A stretch of 37,072 nucleotides of DNA from a bacterium (GCA_029932385.1 JAOZQE010000007.1:1-37072), one strand, 5' to 3'. Shown: positions 16,170 through 23,482, counted from the stretch's first letter. The notes: generated by a model from the letters alone, not told the origin. Translations and numbers: made by a program.

Positions 16170-16952
16170 ATGAACGGTAAAATCTGGATTGTTATCCCGG
16201 CTCGTTTTCAGGCTCGCCGCTTTCCTGGGAAACCACTGGCCAGGCTGCACGATAAGCCGATGATTGCCTGGGTTCTTGAGGCCTGTCAGGCGGTTAAATC
16301 ACCCTGTGAAGTGGTGGTCGCTACGGATGATCAGAAGATTGCCGAGGTGGTTAAAGCTTACGGCGGCCGGGTGGAAATGACGGCTGCTTTTCATCCCAGT
16401 GGTACCGCCCGGCTGGCTGAGGTGGCGCAACGTAATCCGCAGGTTGAGTGGTTTGTGAACGTGCAGGGAGACGAACCGGGAATTGAACCAAAGTTGATTG
16501 ATAAGGTTATCGAATGTTTGCGACAACATTCTGATCCTGACCTGATTGTCTCCGCCGCTACCGTTTTGCAAGATTCTGCTGATTACAATTCACCTCATGT
16601 CGTCAAGGTTGTTACTGACCTTAAAGGCAGGGCTCTCTATTTCTCCCGGGCCGCAATCCCTTTTTTTCAGAATAAGTCAGCCGCAGCCGGTGTTGTTACC
16701 GGTGATCATTCTCCGGTGCGTCAGCATATCGGTATCTATGGTTACAGTGGTGCTTTTCTGCGGCGATTAAAATCGCTGCCGCCGGGGAAACTGGCCGCAG
16801 TGGAAAACCTTGAGCAGTTAAACTGGCTTGAAAATGGGTTTGCGATTGAACTTGTCGCTTGCGATTCACCCTGGTCGGGGATCGATACTCCTGAGGAATT
16901 AGAGCGTTTTGCCGCTGCCTGGTCCGGACCCGGGTACGCGGCGGAGGATTAA
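16170..16952 (+). CDS. kdsB: 3-deoxy-manno-octulosonate cytidylyltransferase (CMP-KDO synthetase)
   Basis: KdsB activates KDO with CTP to give CMP-KDO for the LPS inner core. The protein has 260 residues, normal for the family. The nucleotide-binding loop is PARFQARRFPGKPL at about residues 10-23; the usual form is PARxxSxRxPGKPL, so the Ser is replaced by Ala. QGDEP follows near residue 98, with GIYGYSGAFLRRL and ENLEQLNWLENG further on, as expected. It fits the LPS genes elsewhere in the window. The gene begins with a weak ribosome-binding site and leads a three-gene run with the HNH and MoaE-like genes. Confidence 0.93.
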   Translation: MNGKIWIVIPARFQARRFPGKPLARLHDKPMIAWVLEACQAVKSPCEVVVATDDQKIAEVVKAYGGRVEMTAAFHPSGTARLAEVAQRNPQVEWFVNVQGDEPGIEPKLIDKVIECLRQHSDPDLIVSAATVLQDSADYNSPHVVKVVTDLKGRALYFSRAAIPFFQNKSAAAGVVTGDHSPVRQHIGIYGYSGAFLRRLKSLPPGKLAAVENLEQLNWLENGFAIELVACDSPWSGIDTPEELERFAAAWSGPGYAAED

Positions 16953-16962
16953 AAACAGGATT

Positions 16963-17247
16963 ATGAGCGACTGGATTGAGATCGAGCGAGACGACAGTCA
17001 TATCCGGCGGGAGCGAGAGAAGGCCCGGCAGATGCGCGGCAGCCATTATTGGCAGCGCCTGCTGCAGAAAGGCGAGTGTCATTACTGCCATAAAAAATTT
17101 CCGGCCGCTGAGTTGACGATGGATCATGTTGTGCCGCTGGTGCGCGGCGGCCGCAGCGTTAAAGGCAATGTGGTTCCCTGCTGTAAAGAGTGTAATAATC
17201 GAAAGCAGTACAAAACCCCGGTGGAGATGATTTTGGAGGATATATAG
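16963..17247 (+). CDS. HNH endonuclease domain protein
   Basis: This is a small single-domain HNH protein of 94 residues. A zinc knuckle is formed by CHYC and CKEC pairs, and the catalytic segment is MDHVVPLVRGGRS, then NVVPCCKECNNRK, the standard HNH_5-type pattern. It is predicted to cut or nick DNA, but such stand-alone proteins in bacterial genomes rarely have a known role. I use the ATG at 16963; a longer TTG frame from 16909 would overlap kdsB by 44 bases and has no family support. The stop is directly followed by the ATG of the MoaE-like gene. Confidence 0.8.
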   Translation: MSDWIEIERDDSHIRREREKARQMRGSHYWQRLLQKGECHYCHKKFPAAELTMDHVVPLVRGGRSVKGNVVPCCKECNNRKQYKTPVEMILEDI

Positions 17248-17667
17248 ATGGGCCAGGTTGGTAAAGAGGCGAATATTGAGGTTGATGTTGCGACGGAGAA
17301 ATTTGCAGTTGCGGATATTTATGCTCAGTTTGTCGCAGGTGAGAGTGATGCGATTGGAACCATGGTTATGCATCACGGCCGGGTTAAATATCCGGGCAAA
17401 GTTCTGGCGGATTTTAAGCTGGTAAGTCTGGATGCCCTGGTGGATGATGTTTGTGAAGGGCTGCGTACGATTGCAATTGATGCGAGTTGGAAATTTTTAC
17501 TCCAGCGTATATATATTCTGCATCGTTTAGGTGAGGTTGAACGTGGGGGTGATGTCCTCCTGGTGATCTGTTCAGCAGTGACCCGTGGTGATGCTTTTAA
17601 AGCCTGTTCCTGGATCGTAGATGAAATAAAAAAAGAGCAGCTCATCGCTTTGCGTGAGCTGCCTTAG
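17248..17667 (+). CDS. Divergent MoaE-like protein
   Basis: This 139-residue protein resembles MoaE, the large subunit of molybdopterin synthase. Matches include IYILHRLGEVERGGDVLLV (compare HRIGELWPGD in E. coli) and GDAFKACSWIVDEIKK. The first catalytic Lys (K119 in E. coli) seems kept in DEIKK, but the second (K126, FWKRE) aligns with Leu, and the central LEHYPGM-type motif is not recognisable. It may be an inactive or repurposed MoaE. The ATG immediately follows the HNH stop, with GGAGGA 7 bases upstream. Its last codons contain a terminator hairpin for the opposite strand. No moaD or other cofactor genes are nearby. Confidence 0.7.
   Translation: MGQVGKEANIEVDVATEKFAVADIYAQFVAGESDAIGTMVMHHGRVKYPGKVLADFKLVSLDALVDDVCEGLRTIAIDASWKFLLQRIYILHRLGEVERGGDVLLVICSAVTRGDAFKACSWIVDEIKKEQLIALRELP
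17628..17662 (-). terminator. Minus-strand terminator inside the MoaE-like gene
   Basis: Perfect arms GCAGCTCA (17637-17644) and TGAGCTGC (17655-17662) are preceded on the plus strand by a run of seven A (17628-17634). Read on the minus strand, this is a hairpin followed by a T-run. It would end the convergent small-gene operon, yet lies within the coding end of the MoaE-like gene. Confidence 0.8.
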
Positions 17668-17701
17668 AAGAAAGGTTCGATATTTTCAGGATATTCTTTA
17701 C

Positions 17702-18130
17702 TTAGAAAGCGCCTAACTGACAGGGAGTAATTTTTATCTTGCCGGCTTCACAGGCCGCTGTGATGTCGGTTTTTTTGAGTTTGAAATCTGCGGCTATCTG
17801 CCAGGCCTTAAGGCATGAGAGTGAACCGTCAGTCAGGTTTTCCTTTAATGTCTTAATAAGTTTCGGTTCCGGATTTGCCGCTGCAGCAATCTTCTCTTTC
17901 TGTTCATGACCGAAAAGGCCGAGCTGGCAGCCGGAGAGACGTATTTCCATAAGGTCGGCCGTGCGCCCCACATCTGCAGGGCTGAAGCCGGTTTCCAGGG
18001 CCAGTTTGTGGGCTCTGCTACAGCTTAAACGGTTCTCGACTAATGCTTCCCTGATGCTTGTTTCCAGTATTTCCGGGATTGATCTATCTTGGTGCTTGGC
18101 GGCGTAATTGCCGGCATCACTGTGGGTCAT
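17702..18130 (-). CDS. Two-repeat protein with CQLG motifs, function unknown
   Basis: This 142-residue protein is built from two copies of a roughly 50-residue unit: about residues 27-75 (IREALVENRLSCSRAHKLAL ... IRLSGCQLGLFG) and 92-142 (LKENLTDGSLSCLKAWQIAA ... KITPCQLGAF). Each unit has an SC near the start, a helix-rich centre and a closing CQLGxF. The paired Cys could bind metal or form disulfides. No family was recognised with confidence. An AGAGGT ribosome-binding site precedes the ATG. The gene is third in a tight minus-strand set with two microproteins and is convergent with the MoaE-like gene, sharing its terminator region. Confidence 0.65.
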   Translation of the reverse strand: MTHSDAGNYAAKHQDRSIPEILETSIREALVENRLSCSRAHKLALETGFSPADVGRTADLMEIRLSGCQLGLFGHEQKEKIAAAANPEPKLIKTLKENLTDGSLSCLKAWQIAADFKLKKTDITAACEAGKIKITPCQLGAF

Positions 18131-18135
18131 TGGGA

Positions 18136-18240
18136 TTACCTCTTTTCAGTTTCAGATGGAGTCGGTTTCTGTTTAGGTTCACTTTTGCCGTCAATCACTT
18201 TATCTTTTTTTGCGTCAGCCACCTGGCAGGCAGGCCGCAT
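18136..18240 (-). CDS. 34-codon charged frame, possible selenoprotein C-terminus
   Basis: This reading frame continues directly, in frame, after the TGA of the 29-residue membrane peptide. It encodes MRPACQVADAKKDKV followed by a Lys/Pro/Glu-rich tail ending in TETEKR-like residues (SETEKR). Either it is a coupled microORF starting at the ATG that abuts the TGA (a GGGAG lies 11 bases upstream), or the TGA is read as selenocysteine and the two form one 64-residue protein with a U-x4-C pair. It stops 5 bases before the CQLG gene. Confidence 0.4.
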   Translation of the reverse strand: MRPACQVADAKKDKVIDGKSEPKQKPTPSETEKR

Positions 18241-18330
18241 TCAGGTTGCAACTCCCATCTTCGGCAGGATATAGGCCTGGAGCAGATACCAGACGATAAT
18301 CACCCCCGCAAATAATAATATTCCCTTCAT
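18241..18330 (-). CDS. 29-residue membrane microprotein
   Basis: This is a short frame with a strong GGAG ribosome-binding site 8 bases before its ATG and a sigma-70-like promoter upstream. It encodes one transmembrane helix (GILLFAGVIIVWYLLQAYIL) and a short tail KMGVAT before TGA. Helix plus a Cys/Sec-containing charged tail is a recurring design for small bacterial membrane proteins, and here the tail would be supplied by the next frame if the TGA is recoded. Position, promoter and ribosome-binding site support translation. Function is unknown. Confidence 0.6.
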   Translation of the reverse strand: MKGILLFAGVIIVWYLLQAYILPKMGVAT

Positions 18331-18382
18331 TGTTTTCTCCTTAAGTTTTAAGGTTACGGCACTCTTAATTCTATTAAATACT

Positions 18383-18411
18383 AATATAATACATTTAATT
18401 AAATTAATCAA
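18383..18411 (-). promoter_or_regulatory. Sigma-70-like promoter for the microprotein operon
   Basis: On the minus strand, TTGATT (18411-18406) and TATATT (18388-18383) are spaced by 17 bases, about 60 bases upstream of the microprotein ATG. The -35 box overlaps the end of the 3D-domain gene. Confidence 0.5.
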
Positions 18412-18946
18412 CCTTATAGATGTCAAGTTCCTTTCGGCCCCATTGCAAGGCGTCATCATGGGAATTGAAATAGAGGTCAAAACGCCCCTCTCCCTTGATC
18501 GCGGAGCCGCGATCTTCAACCCGGCCATAGCCGTAACCGGGGATGTAGAAGCGAGTGCCAAAAGAGTGATAGCGGGTGTCTGCGGCCAGAGTTCCATCAT
18601 GAGGGAACCAGAGCCAGGGGAAAAAGAGGTACCAAGGACGATGAAAAAGTCCGGGGTTGGGCTCTCTCGGAGTCGTTCCGGAGGCGGTCAGGCCGCTATA
18701 CTTTTTCCCTTTATTCTTACCGCTTGTGATATAGCGGTTCCAGAAATTAAGTTTAAGAAACATCCAGCTCCCGCGTTCCCATCCGCAACACTTGCCGCAG
18801 CCGCAGTAAGCAGTAGTCTCAGCCTTGAGCGGCCGGCCCCGGCCGCCGCAGCCGTAAAGAGTGGTTATGAGAAAAACAGCACAGAGCAGGAGCGCACCGT
18901 ATCTCAACATTATTTGTAAGCTCGATGAGACATCTTTTTCAGTCAT
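18404..18946 (-). CDS. 3D-domain lipoprotein, MltA-like fold
   Basis: This is a secreted lipoprotein of about 180 residues with a C-terminal 3D domain, named for three Asp residues. Here these lie in ADTRYHSFGTRFYI, VEDRGSAIKG and RFDLYF. The fold is related to MltA lytic transglycosylase, so a peptidoglycan role is expected. The TAYCGCGKCCG segment after the signal is typical of this family. A lipobox-like TLYGC follows the hydrophobic stretch. The start could be the ATG at 18946 (CAGG about 8 bases upstream) or a later ATG at 18910, which gives a cleaner signal peptide. TTG at 18952 is less likely. Confidence 0.82.
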   Translation of the reverse strand: MTEKDVSSSLQIMLRYGALLLCAVFLITTLYGCGGRGRPLKAETTAYCGCGKCCGWERGSWMFLKLNFWNRYITSGKNKGKKYSGLTASGTTPREPNPGLFHRPWYLFFPWLWFPHDGTLAADTRYHSFGTRFYIPGYGYGRVEDRGSAIKGEGRFDLYFNSHDDALQWGRKELDIYKVD

Positions 18947-19054
18947 AATCAATGCCTGTCAATCATAATTTTTAAGTTGCGGTTTTTATTTTCTTTAAGT
19001 AGTGTCAGAGCTGATTTTTCAGGTTCAAATTAATGCCATATTGGAGATCTCAAG

Positions 19055-19879
19055 ATGAATTTTATCACTAAACTCGAATTAGCACAGCAAAAAAATAACT
19101 CACTTCTGTGTGTCGGTCTGGATCCGGTTATGGAACGACTGCCTCCCTTATGCCGTCAGAAAAAAGAGCCGTTTCTGAGCTTTAACCGGGCTCTGATTGC
19201 GGCAACCGCCAATCTGGTCTGTGCTTATAAACCGCAGATTGCTCATTACGCTGCCTGCGGAGCGGAGGCTGAGCTGCTGGCGACTATCCGCTATATAAAA
19301 GAGAACTATCCCGATATCCCGGTTATCCTTGATGCCAAACGTGGCGACATCGGGAGTACCGCGGAGAAATATGCACTTGAAGCTTTTGAACGATATCAGG
19401 CAGATGCGGTTACTGTCAATCCTTATCTCGGGGGTGACTCACTGGAACCTTTTTTGCGCTATGCCGAAAAGGGTGTGGTTATTCTCTGCCGCACCTCAAA
19501 TCCCGGCGGTGCAGATCTTCAGGGGTTGATGGTAGAAGGCGAAGCTCTCTACCTGAAACTTGCCCGCCTGGCGGCCGGGGTCTGGAATAAAAATGGTAAT
19601 ATATTGCTGGTGGTCGGTGCAACCTGGCCTGAGGAGCTGGCCCGGGTCAGAGAAATAGTCGGGGATATTCCCTTGCTGGTTCCCGGAGTCGGGGCTCAGG
19701 GAGGAGATGTTGCAGCGGTTTTGGATGCCGGGCTTGATCGGCGTGGCCTGGGACTGGTGATAAATTCATCCCGGGGCATAATCTATGCGAGTTCCGGTGA
19801 TGACTTTGCCGTTGCTGCCCGGCAGGCGGCTCTGGATTTACGGGGTGAGATCAATCGCCATCGTCACAAATTGTCATAA
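19055..19879 (+). CDS. pyrF: Orotidine 5'-phosphate decarboxylase, PyrF type 2
   Basis: This is the last enzyme of UMP synthesis, converting OMP to UMP. The 274-residue length and the motifs LCVGLDPVMERLP, VILDAKRGDIGSTAEKYA and NPYLGGDSLEPF are those of the long type 2 PyrF subfamily; the DAKRGD stretch carries the catalytic Lys/Asp array. The phosphate-binding end LVPGVGAQGGD and INSSRGIIYAS complete the barrel. GGAG sits 8 bases before the ATG. It appears monocistronic, between the divergent 3D-domain gene and the two-component system. Confidence 0.94.
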   Translation: MNFITKLELAQQKNNSLLCVGLDPVMERLPPLCRQKKEPFLSFNRALIAATANLVCAYKPQIAHYAACGAEAELLATIRYIKENYPDIPVILDAKRGDIGSTAEKYALEAFERYQADAVTVNPYLGGDSLEPFLRYAEKGVVILCRTSNPGGADLQGLMVEGEALYLKLARLAAGVWNKNGNILLVVGATWPEELARVREIVGDIPLLVPGVGAQGGDVAAVLDAGLDRRGLGLVINSSRGIIYASSGDDFAVAARQAALDLRGEINRHRHKLS

Positions 19880-19894
19880 TTAGATATAATATAG

Positions 19895-19922
19895 TTGACA
19901 AAATTAACTTATGAGTTATACT
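19895..19922 (+). promoter_or_regulatory. Sigma-70 promoter of the two-component operon
   Basis: A consensus TTGACA (19895-19900) is followed after 16 bases by TATACT (19917-19922), so transcription should start near 19929. The activator and kinase are thus probably expressed constitutively rather than from a sigma-54 promoter. Confidence 0.7.
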
Positions 19923-19968
19923 CATTCTGTGAAGATAAGTACAATCGTTTAAGGAGGTTCTAAAATAA

Positions 19969-20016
19969 TTGCACTACCCTCTTCTGTTTTCAGTCATCAG
20001 GGCTGAACCTAAGTGA
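19969..20016 (+). CDS. Possible 15-residue leader peptide
   Basis: A near-perfect AAGGAGGT (19951-19958) stands 10 bases before a TTG that opens a 15-codon frame (MHYPLLFSVIRAEPK). Its TGA overlaps a GTG at 20013 in the frame of the response regulator (GTGA junction). It could be a coupled leader peptide that sets regulator translation. The strong ribosome-binding site has no other obvious start to serve. Confidence 0.3.
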   Translation: MHYPLLFSVIRAEPK

Positions 20017-20060
20017 CAGGGAGTACCGGAGAGGTCGTGATCTCCAGGGAGTTTCAGGGT

Positions 20061-21473
20061 ATGTCGGGTGTAAAAGTTCTTGTTGTTGATGATGAAGATG
20101 TGATCAGGCGGGGCATTTGCCGGGTCATGGAGGGTCGGGGCTACCAGGCAGAGGCTGCTGAAAGCGGTTACGGAGCGGTTGAAAAGCTCCAGAAAACACC
20201 TTTCAGCATCGTCATCACGGATCTTAAAATGCCGGGGATGGATGGCATCGAGGTTCTAAAGGCCATTAAAATCCTGCAGCCGGAGGTACCGGTCATTATC
20301 ATTACCGGGTATTCCACCGTTGATACTGCGGTGGAGGCAATGAAAAATGGGGCTTTTGATTATATTGCCAAACCTTTTACACCCGATCAGATGATCGAGA
20401 TGGTCGAAAAAGCACTGGAACAGAAAACCGTGCAGATGCAACGGACTCATCCGGTGGTTGGTCCTAGTCTGAACGGTTTTGAGATCTTTGTTGGTGAGAG
20501 CGAAGCGATGCAGAGGGTCTATGCCCGAATCCGACAGGTCGCTCCCACCGACAGTACGGTTCTTATTACCGGTCAGAGTGGAACCGGGAAAGAACTGGTG
20601 GCCAAGGCTATTCATAAAAACAGCCTGCGTTGTAATAAGTCCTTTGTCGCAGTCGATTGCACATCCCTGGTCGAGAACCTTCTGGAGAGCGAGCTTTTTG
20701 GTCATGTCAAAGGCTCTTTCACCGGGGCCGTACAGACCAAGATGGGATTGTTCAAAGTCGCTGACGGAGGTACCCTTTTTCTGGACGAGATTTCCAATAT
20801 CAGCCTGGCGACCCAGGGGAAACTATTGCGGGTACTCCAGGAGTTTAAGATAACTCCTATCGGTGGAACTAAACCCATCCCTGTTGATATCCGTCTCATA
20901 ACCGCTACCAATCGTGACCTGAATGATATGGTCAACGAAGGGCTTTTTCGACAGGATCTTTTTTTCAGACTCAACATCATTCCGGTTAACCTGCCTCTTC
21001 TGGTTGATCGAGAAGGAGATCTTCCTCTTTTCGTCGACCATTTCCTGAAAAAATTCTCCGAAGAGATCGGCAAGGAGATCCATGGAATGTCGCCGGCCGC
21101 CATGTCCATCCTTGAGCGACATCCTTTTGCTGGAAATGTCAGGGAGCTGGAAAATATTATCGAAAGAGCGGTTGTGCTCACACGCAACAAGCTTATTCAA
21201 CCCGAGGATCTGGAGATTATGTCCACCTCCGATGATGGTCCTCCTGAGATTATTACGGAGTCCGTTCCCCATAGTGTAGAGGGGCTGAAGGAGGTCAAGA
21301 GAGAGGTTCGGGAAAAAGCGGTTGGGCCGGTTGAACGCGCATTCCTTATCCAGGCCCTTGAGCGTAATCACTGGGTCGTTACCCAGGCTGCCAAAGATGT
21401 CGGGATGTTGCGGCCCAATTTTCAGGCTATGTTGAAAAAACATAGTATTTCCGTGAGAGATCATTCTGAATAG
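20061..21473 (+). CDS. NtrC-family sigma-54-dependent response regulator
   Basis: This 470-residue protein has the full NtrC layout. The receiver (about 1-120) has the acidic pair D10/D11 and phospho-Asp D54 in VITDLKMPG. The AAA+ domain (about 145-380) has Walker A GQSGTGKE near 171-178, the sigma-54-contacting loop GSFTGA near 218-223 (a GAFTGA variant), and Walker B GTLFLDE. A Fis-type helix-turn-helix closes the protein (WVVTQAAKDVGMLRPNF). It should bind an upstream site and open sigma-54 promoters, and two such promoters lie nearby at 23.8 and 30.4 kb. The ATG at 20061 has AGGGAG 9 bases upstream and starts right at the receiver; GTG at 20013 is possible through coupling to a leader frame. 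The kinase gene follows. Confidence 0.92.
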   Translation: MSGVKVLVVDDEDVIRRGICRVMEGRGYQAEAAESGYGAVEKLQKTPFSIVITDLKMPGMDGIEVLKAIKILQPEVPVIIITGYSTVDTAVEAMKNGAFDYIAKPFTPDQMIEMVEKALEQKTVQMQRTHPVVGPSLNGFEIFVGESEAMQRVYARIRQVAPTDSTVLITGQSGTGKELVAKAIHKNSLRCNKSFVAVDCTSLVENLLESELFGHVKGSFTGAVQTKMGLFKVADGGTLFLDEISNISLATQGKLLRVLQEFKITPIGGTKPIPVDIRLITATNRDLNDMVNEGLFRQDLFFRLNIIPVNLPLLVDREGDLPLFVDHFLKKFSEEIGKEIHGMSPAAMSILERHPFAGNVRELENIIERAVVLTRNKLIQPEDLEIMSTSDDGPPEIITESVPHSVEGLKEVKREVREKAVGPVERAFLIQALERNHWVVTQAAKDVGMLRPNFQAMLKKHSISVRDHSE

Positions 21474-21502
21474 TCGAAAAAAGGAGAGAGGAGGAGATCG
21501 GC

Positions 21503-23071
21503 ATGCGCTTTAAATTGATCGTTCAGATCTCTTTGATTACGGGAATTATCCTTTTGTTTACATCGGCCCTCTTTGGTTATTTCAATATCTCAACTCTAAA
21601 ACAAGCCTTCCTTAAAAGTGCTGTATCAGACCTCGATCATCTGAGCGAAACCATTTTCAGAGCTGTATTTCATCAGATGCTGGAAAATAATAGGAGTCAG
21701 ATACAGGTTACAATCGGGGAGATGGGCAAACAGCAGGGGATCGAGCGTATTCGGATCCTCAACCGGGAGGGAATGATAGCCTTCTCTGTCATAACAACTG
21801 AAATCGGTACCATTCTTGATAAGGAAAAAGCTCCGGCATGTATGGTTTGCCATAATGAAGAAATGACCAAGGAGACTTGTTTTCCTCTGGAGGATCCCTC
21901 ACCCTTGGTTCGCAGTAGAATGTTTCTTGATTGTAACGAAAAAAGGGTTTTAGGTTTGATCAGACCCATATATAACGAGAAGACATGCTGGACGGGTGCA
22001 TGCCATGCCCACTCCAAGGATACGCCTCTTCTGGGTCTTCTGGATATTACTATTTCCGCTAATCCCATGCTTTCGATGGTTCGCAATTATCGCAATAATG
22101 CCATTATTCAGATCATCTTTCTGATTCTTTCCATCTCGCTTTGTCTGACCCTGCTTACCAAGAGGTTGATAATTCAACCGGTTCATGCGCTGTTAGAGCA
22201 CACCCGGGCTGTCGGTAAGGGGGATTGGAGTCTTGTCGAATCGGTGCCGGGGGACGAATTGGGAGAACTCGCGGAGGCGTTCAACGATATGACCGGCAAG
22301 CTGAAAACCCACCAGCATAAACTGGAGGAGTGGGCGGCGACACTGGAGACCAAGGTGGAGAAGCGTACGCGCAAGATAAAGGAGATGCAGTCGGTTCTGG
22401 TACGTTCGGAAAAACTTGCATCCTTAGGCGAGCTTGTCGCGGGGATCGCCCACGAGCTCAATAACCCGCTTACGGGAATTATGATTCACGCTTCTCTTCT
22501 ATCTTCTGACCCGCGTCTGGATGAGGGTTTGACGGAGGATTGCCAAACGGTTATTCATGAGGCTGCACGCTGTTCGAAGATCGTCAAAGAACTGTTGGAT
22601 TTCGCCAGGGTCACTGATCCGCAAAAGGAGATGCAGCCAGTCAGTAAAGTTATAGATAAAACTATCGCCCTGATTGAACATCATGTTGATTTCAGAGACA
22701 CTGAGGTAATCAAGGATTATGATCCTGACCTTCCGGAAATATTGATGGACGCTTCTCAGATTGAGCAGGTTCTCATAAATATAATGATCAACGCAAGCCA
22801 AGCAATGTTGCAGGGGGGTGAACTGGTTTTAGAAACGGGGGTAAATGCATCGAGGGATCGCATCTATATTCGGGTTAAGGATACCGGCTGCGGTATTGCG
22901 GCAGAAGATATAGAAAAACTTTTCGATCCTTTTTTCAGCACCAAAGGTCACAATGGCACCGGCTTGGGTCTCTCGGTCTCCTACGGAATTATTCAGTCTC
23001 ATGGCGGAGAGATCGAAGTTGAGAGCGAGCTGGGTAGTGGCACGGTATTTACAATTACTCTTCCTATTTAA
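21503..23071 (+). CDS. Heme-sensor histidine kinase
   Basis: This is a membrane histidine kinase of 522 residues. Helix 1 is near residues 5-27, a periplasmic domain spans about 30-195, and helix 2 lies near 198-222. HAMP follows, then HisKA with the phospho-acceptor H317 in GIAHELNNPLTG, then HATPase_c (INASQAM, DTGCGI, GTGLGLSVSYGI). The periplasmic domain carries C113-MV-C116-H117 (CxxCH) and C162-x4-C167-H168, so it probably binds c-type heme and senses redox state or a ligand. The same two motifs occur in the orphan sensor at 25201-26049. GGAGGAG precedes the ATG. It is the partner of the preceding NtrC-type regulator. Confidence 0.92.
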   Translation: MRFKLIVQISLITGIILLFTSALFGYFNISTLKQAFLKSAVSDLDHLSETIFRAVFHQMLENNRSQIQVTIGEMGKQQGIERIRILNREGMIAFSVITTEIGTILDKEKAPACMVCHNEEMTKETCFPLEDPSPLVRSRMFLDCNEKRVLGLIRPIYNEKTCWTGACHAHSKDTPLLGLLDITISANPMLSMVRNYRNNAIIQIIFLILSISLCLTLLTKRLIIQPVHALLEHTRAVGKGDWSLVESVPGDELGELAEAFNDMTGKLKTHQHKLEEWAATLETKVEKRTRKIKEMQSVLVRSEKLASLGELVAGIAHELNNPLTGIMIHASLLSSDPRLDEGLTEDCQTVIHEAARCSKIVKELLDFARVTDPQKEMQPVSKVIDKTIALIEHHVDFRDTEVIKDYDPDLPEILMDASQIEQVLINIMINASQAMLQGGELVLETGVNASRDRIYIRVKDTGCGIAAEDIEKLFDPFFSTKGHNGTGLGLSVSYGIIQSHGGEIEVESELGSGTVFTITLPI

Positions 23072-23097
23072 GGTAGCAGCCTTCTAGAAGAGATATA

Positions 23098-23137
23098 AAA
23101 AAATGTCATTCCGGTTTTCATCGGAATGACATTTTTT
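23098..23137. terminator. Bidirectional terminator between convergent operons
   Basis: The 16-base arms 23098-23113 and 23122-23137, with core ATGTCATTCCG/CGGAATGACAT, are flanked by A and T runs. The hairpin serves both the kinase transcript and the B1-A1 transcript. Confidence 0.9.
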
Positions 23138-23197
23138 CATATCTCCTTGAATTTACGCCCCCGATGGAAATGCCCTTGGGAGCTGTTTCCTGGCGTA

Positions 23198-23440
23198 TTA
23201 ATCCCCCTTTGTTACGGCTTCGGTTGCTGCAGTCTCTTTACCGTGTATTGAGGCCACCGCTCCCTTAATAAATCCCACAACCAGCATAAGAGCCGGAACC
23301 AGTTGGGCCACAACGATCAGAGCACAGATACCGACAAATACAGATACGAGAATCCCACTTTTGTAAACCACTGTCTCTGCGGCAAATGCCGGGCTGATAA
23401 CCGCAAGAACCAAATATAGTGTTGTGATAGCCGTTTTCAT
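23198..23440 (-). CDS. Small exported membrane protein A1
   Basis: This 80-residue protein has a signal peptide (cleavage near AFA-AE) and one hydrophobic segment, GILVSVFVGICALIVVAQLV followed by PALMLVVGFIKG. A short charged C-terminal tail ends it. It is a close paralogue of A2 at 29294-29536: YKSGILVSVFVG, CALIVVAQLVPALMLV and GFIK are the same in both. It also shares the Q-x-VPAL-x-M core with the B proteins. It lies 42 bases downstream of B1, probably in one transcript from the sigma-54 promoter at 23809-23824. Function is unknown; a structural or assembly role in a membrane complex is a guess. Confidence 0.8.
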   Translation of the reverse strand: MKTAITTLYLVLAVISPAFAAETVVYKSGILVSVFVGICALIVVAQLVPALMLVVGFIKGAVASIHGKETAATEAVTKGD

Positions 23441-23482
23441 GATAAATCCTCCTTTTCGATTCCAACCGAGTGAATTAGTTTT

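Noticed and set aside
16909-16962. Longer TTG start for the HNH gene
   Set aside because: It would overlap kdsB by 44 bases and adds residues (MPLPGPDPGTRRR) that look like out-of-frame kdsB sequence. The ATG at 16963 is preferred.
19880-20012. Sigma-54 promoter for the two-component operon
   Set aside because: I found no GG-N10-GC in a proper TGGCAC-N5-TTGC-like context; a good sigma-70-type TTGACA-N16-TATACT is present instead.
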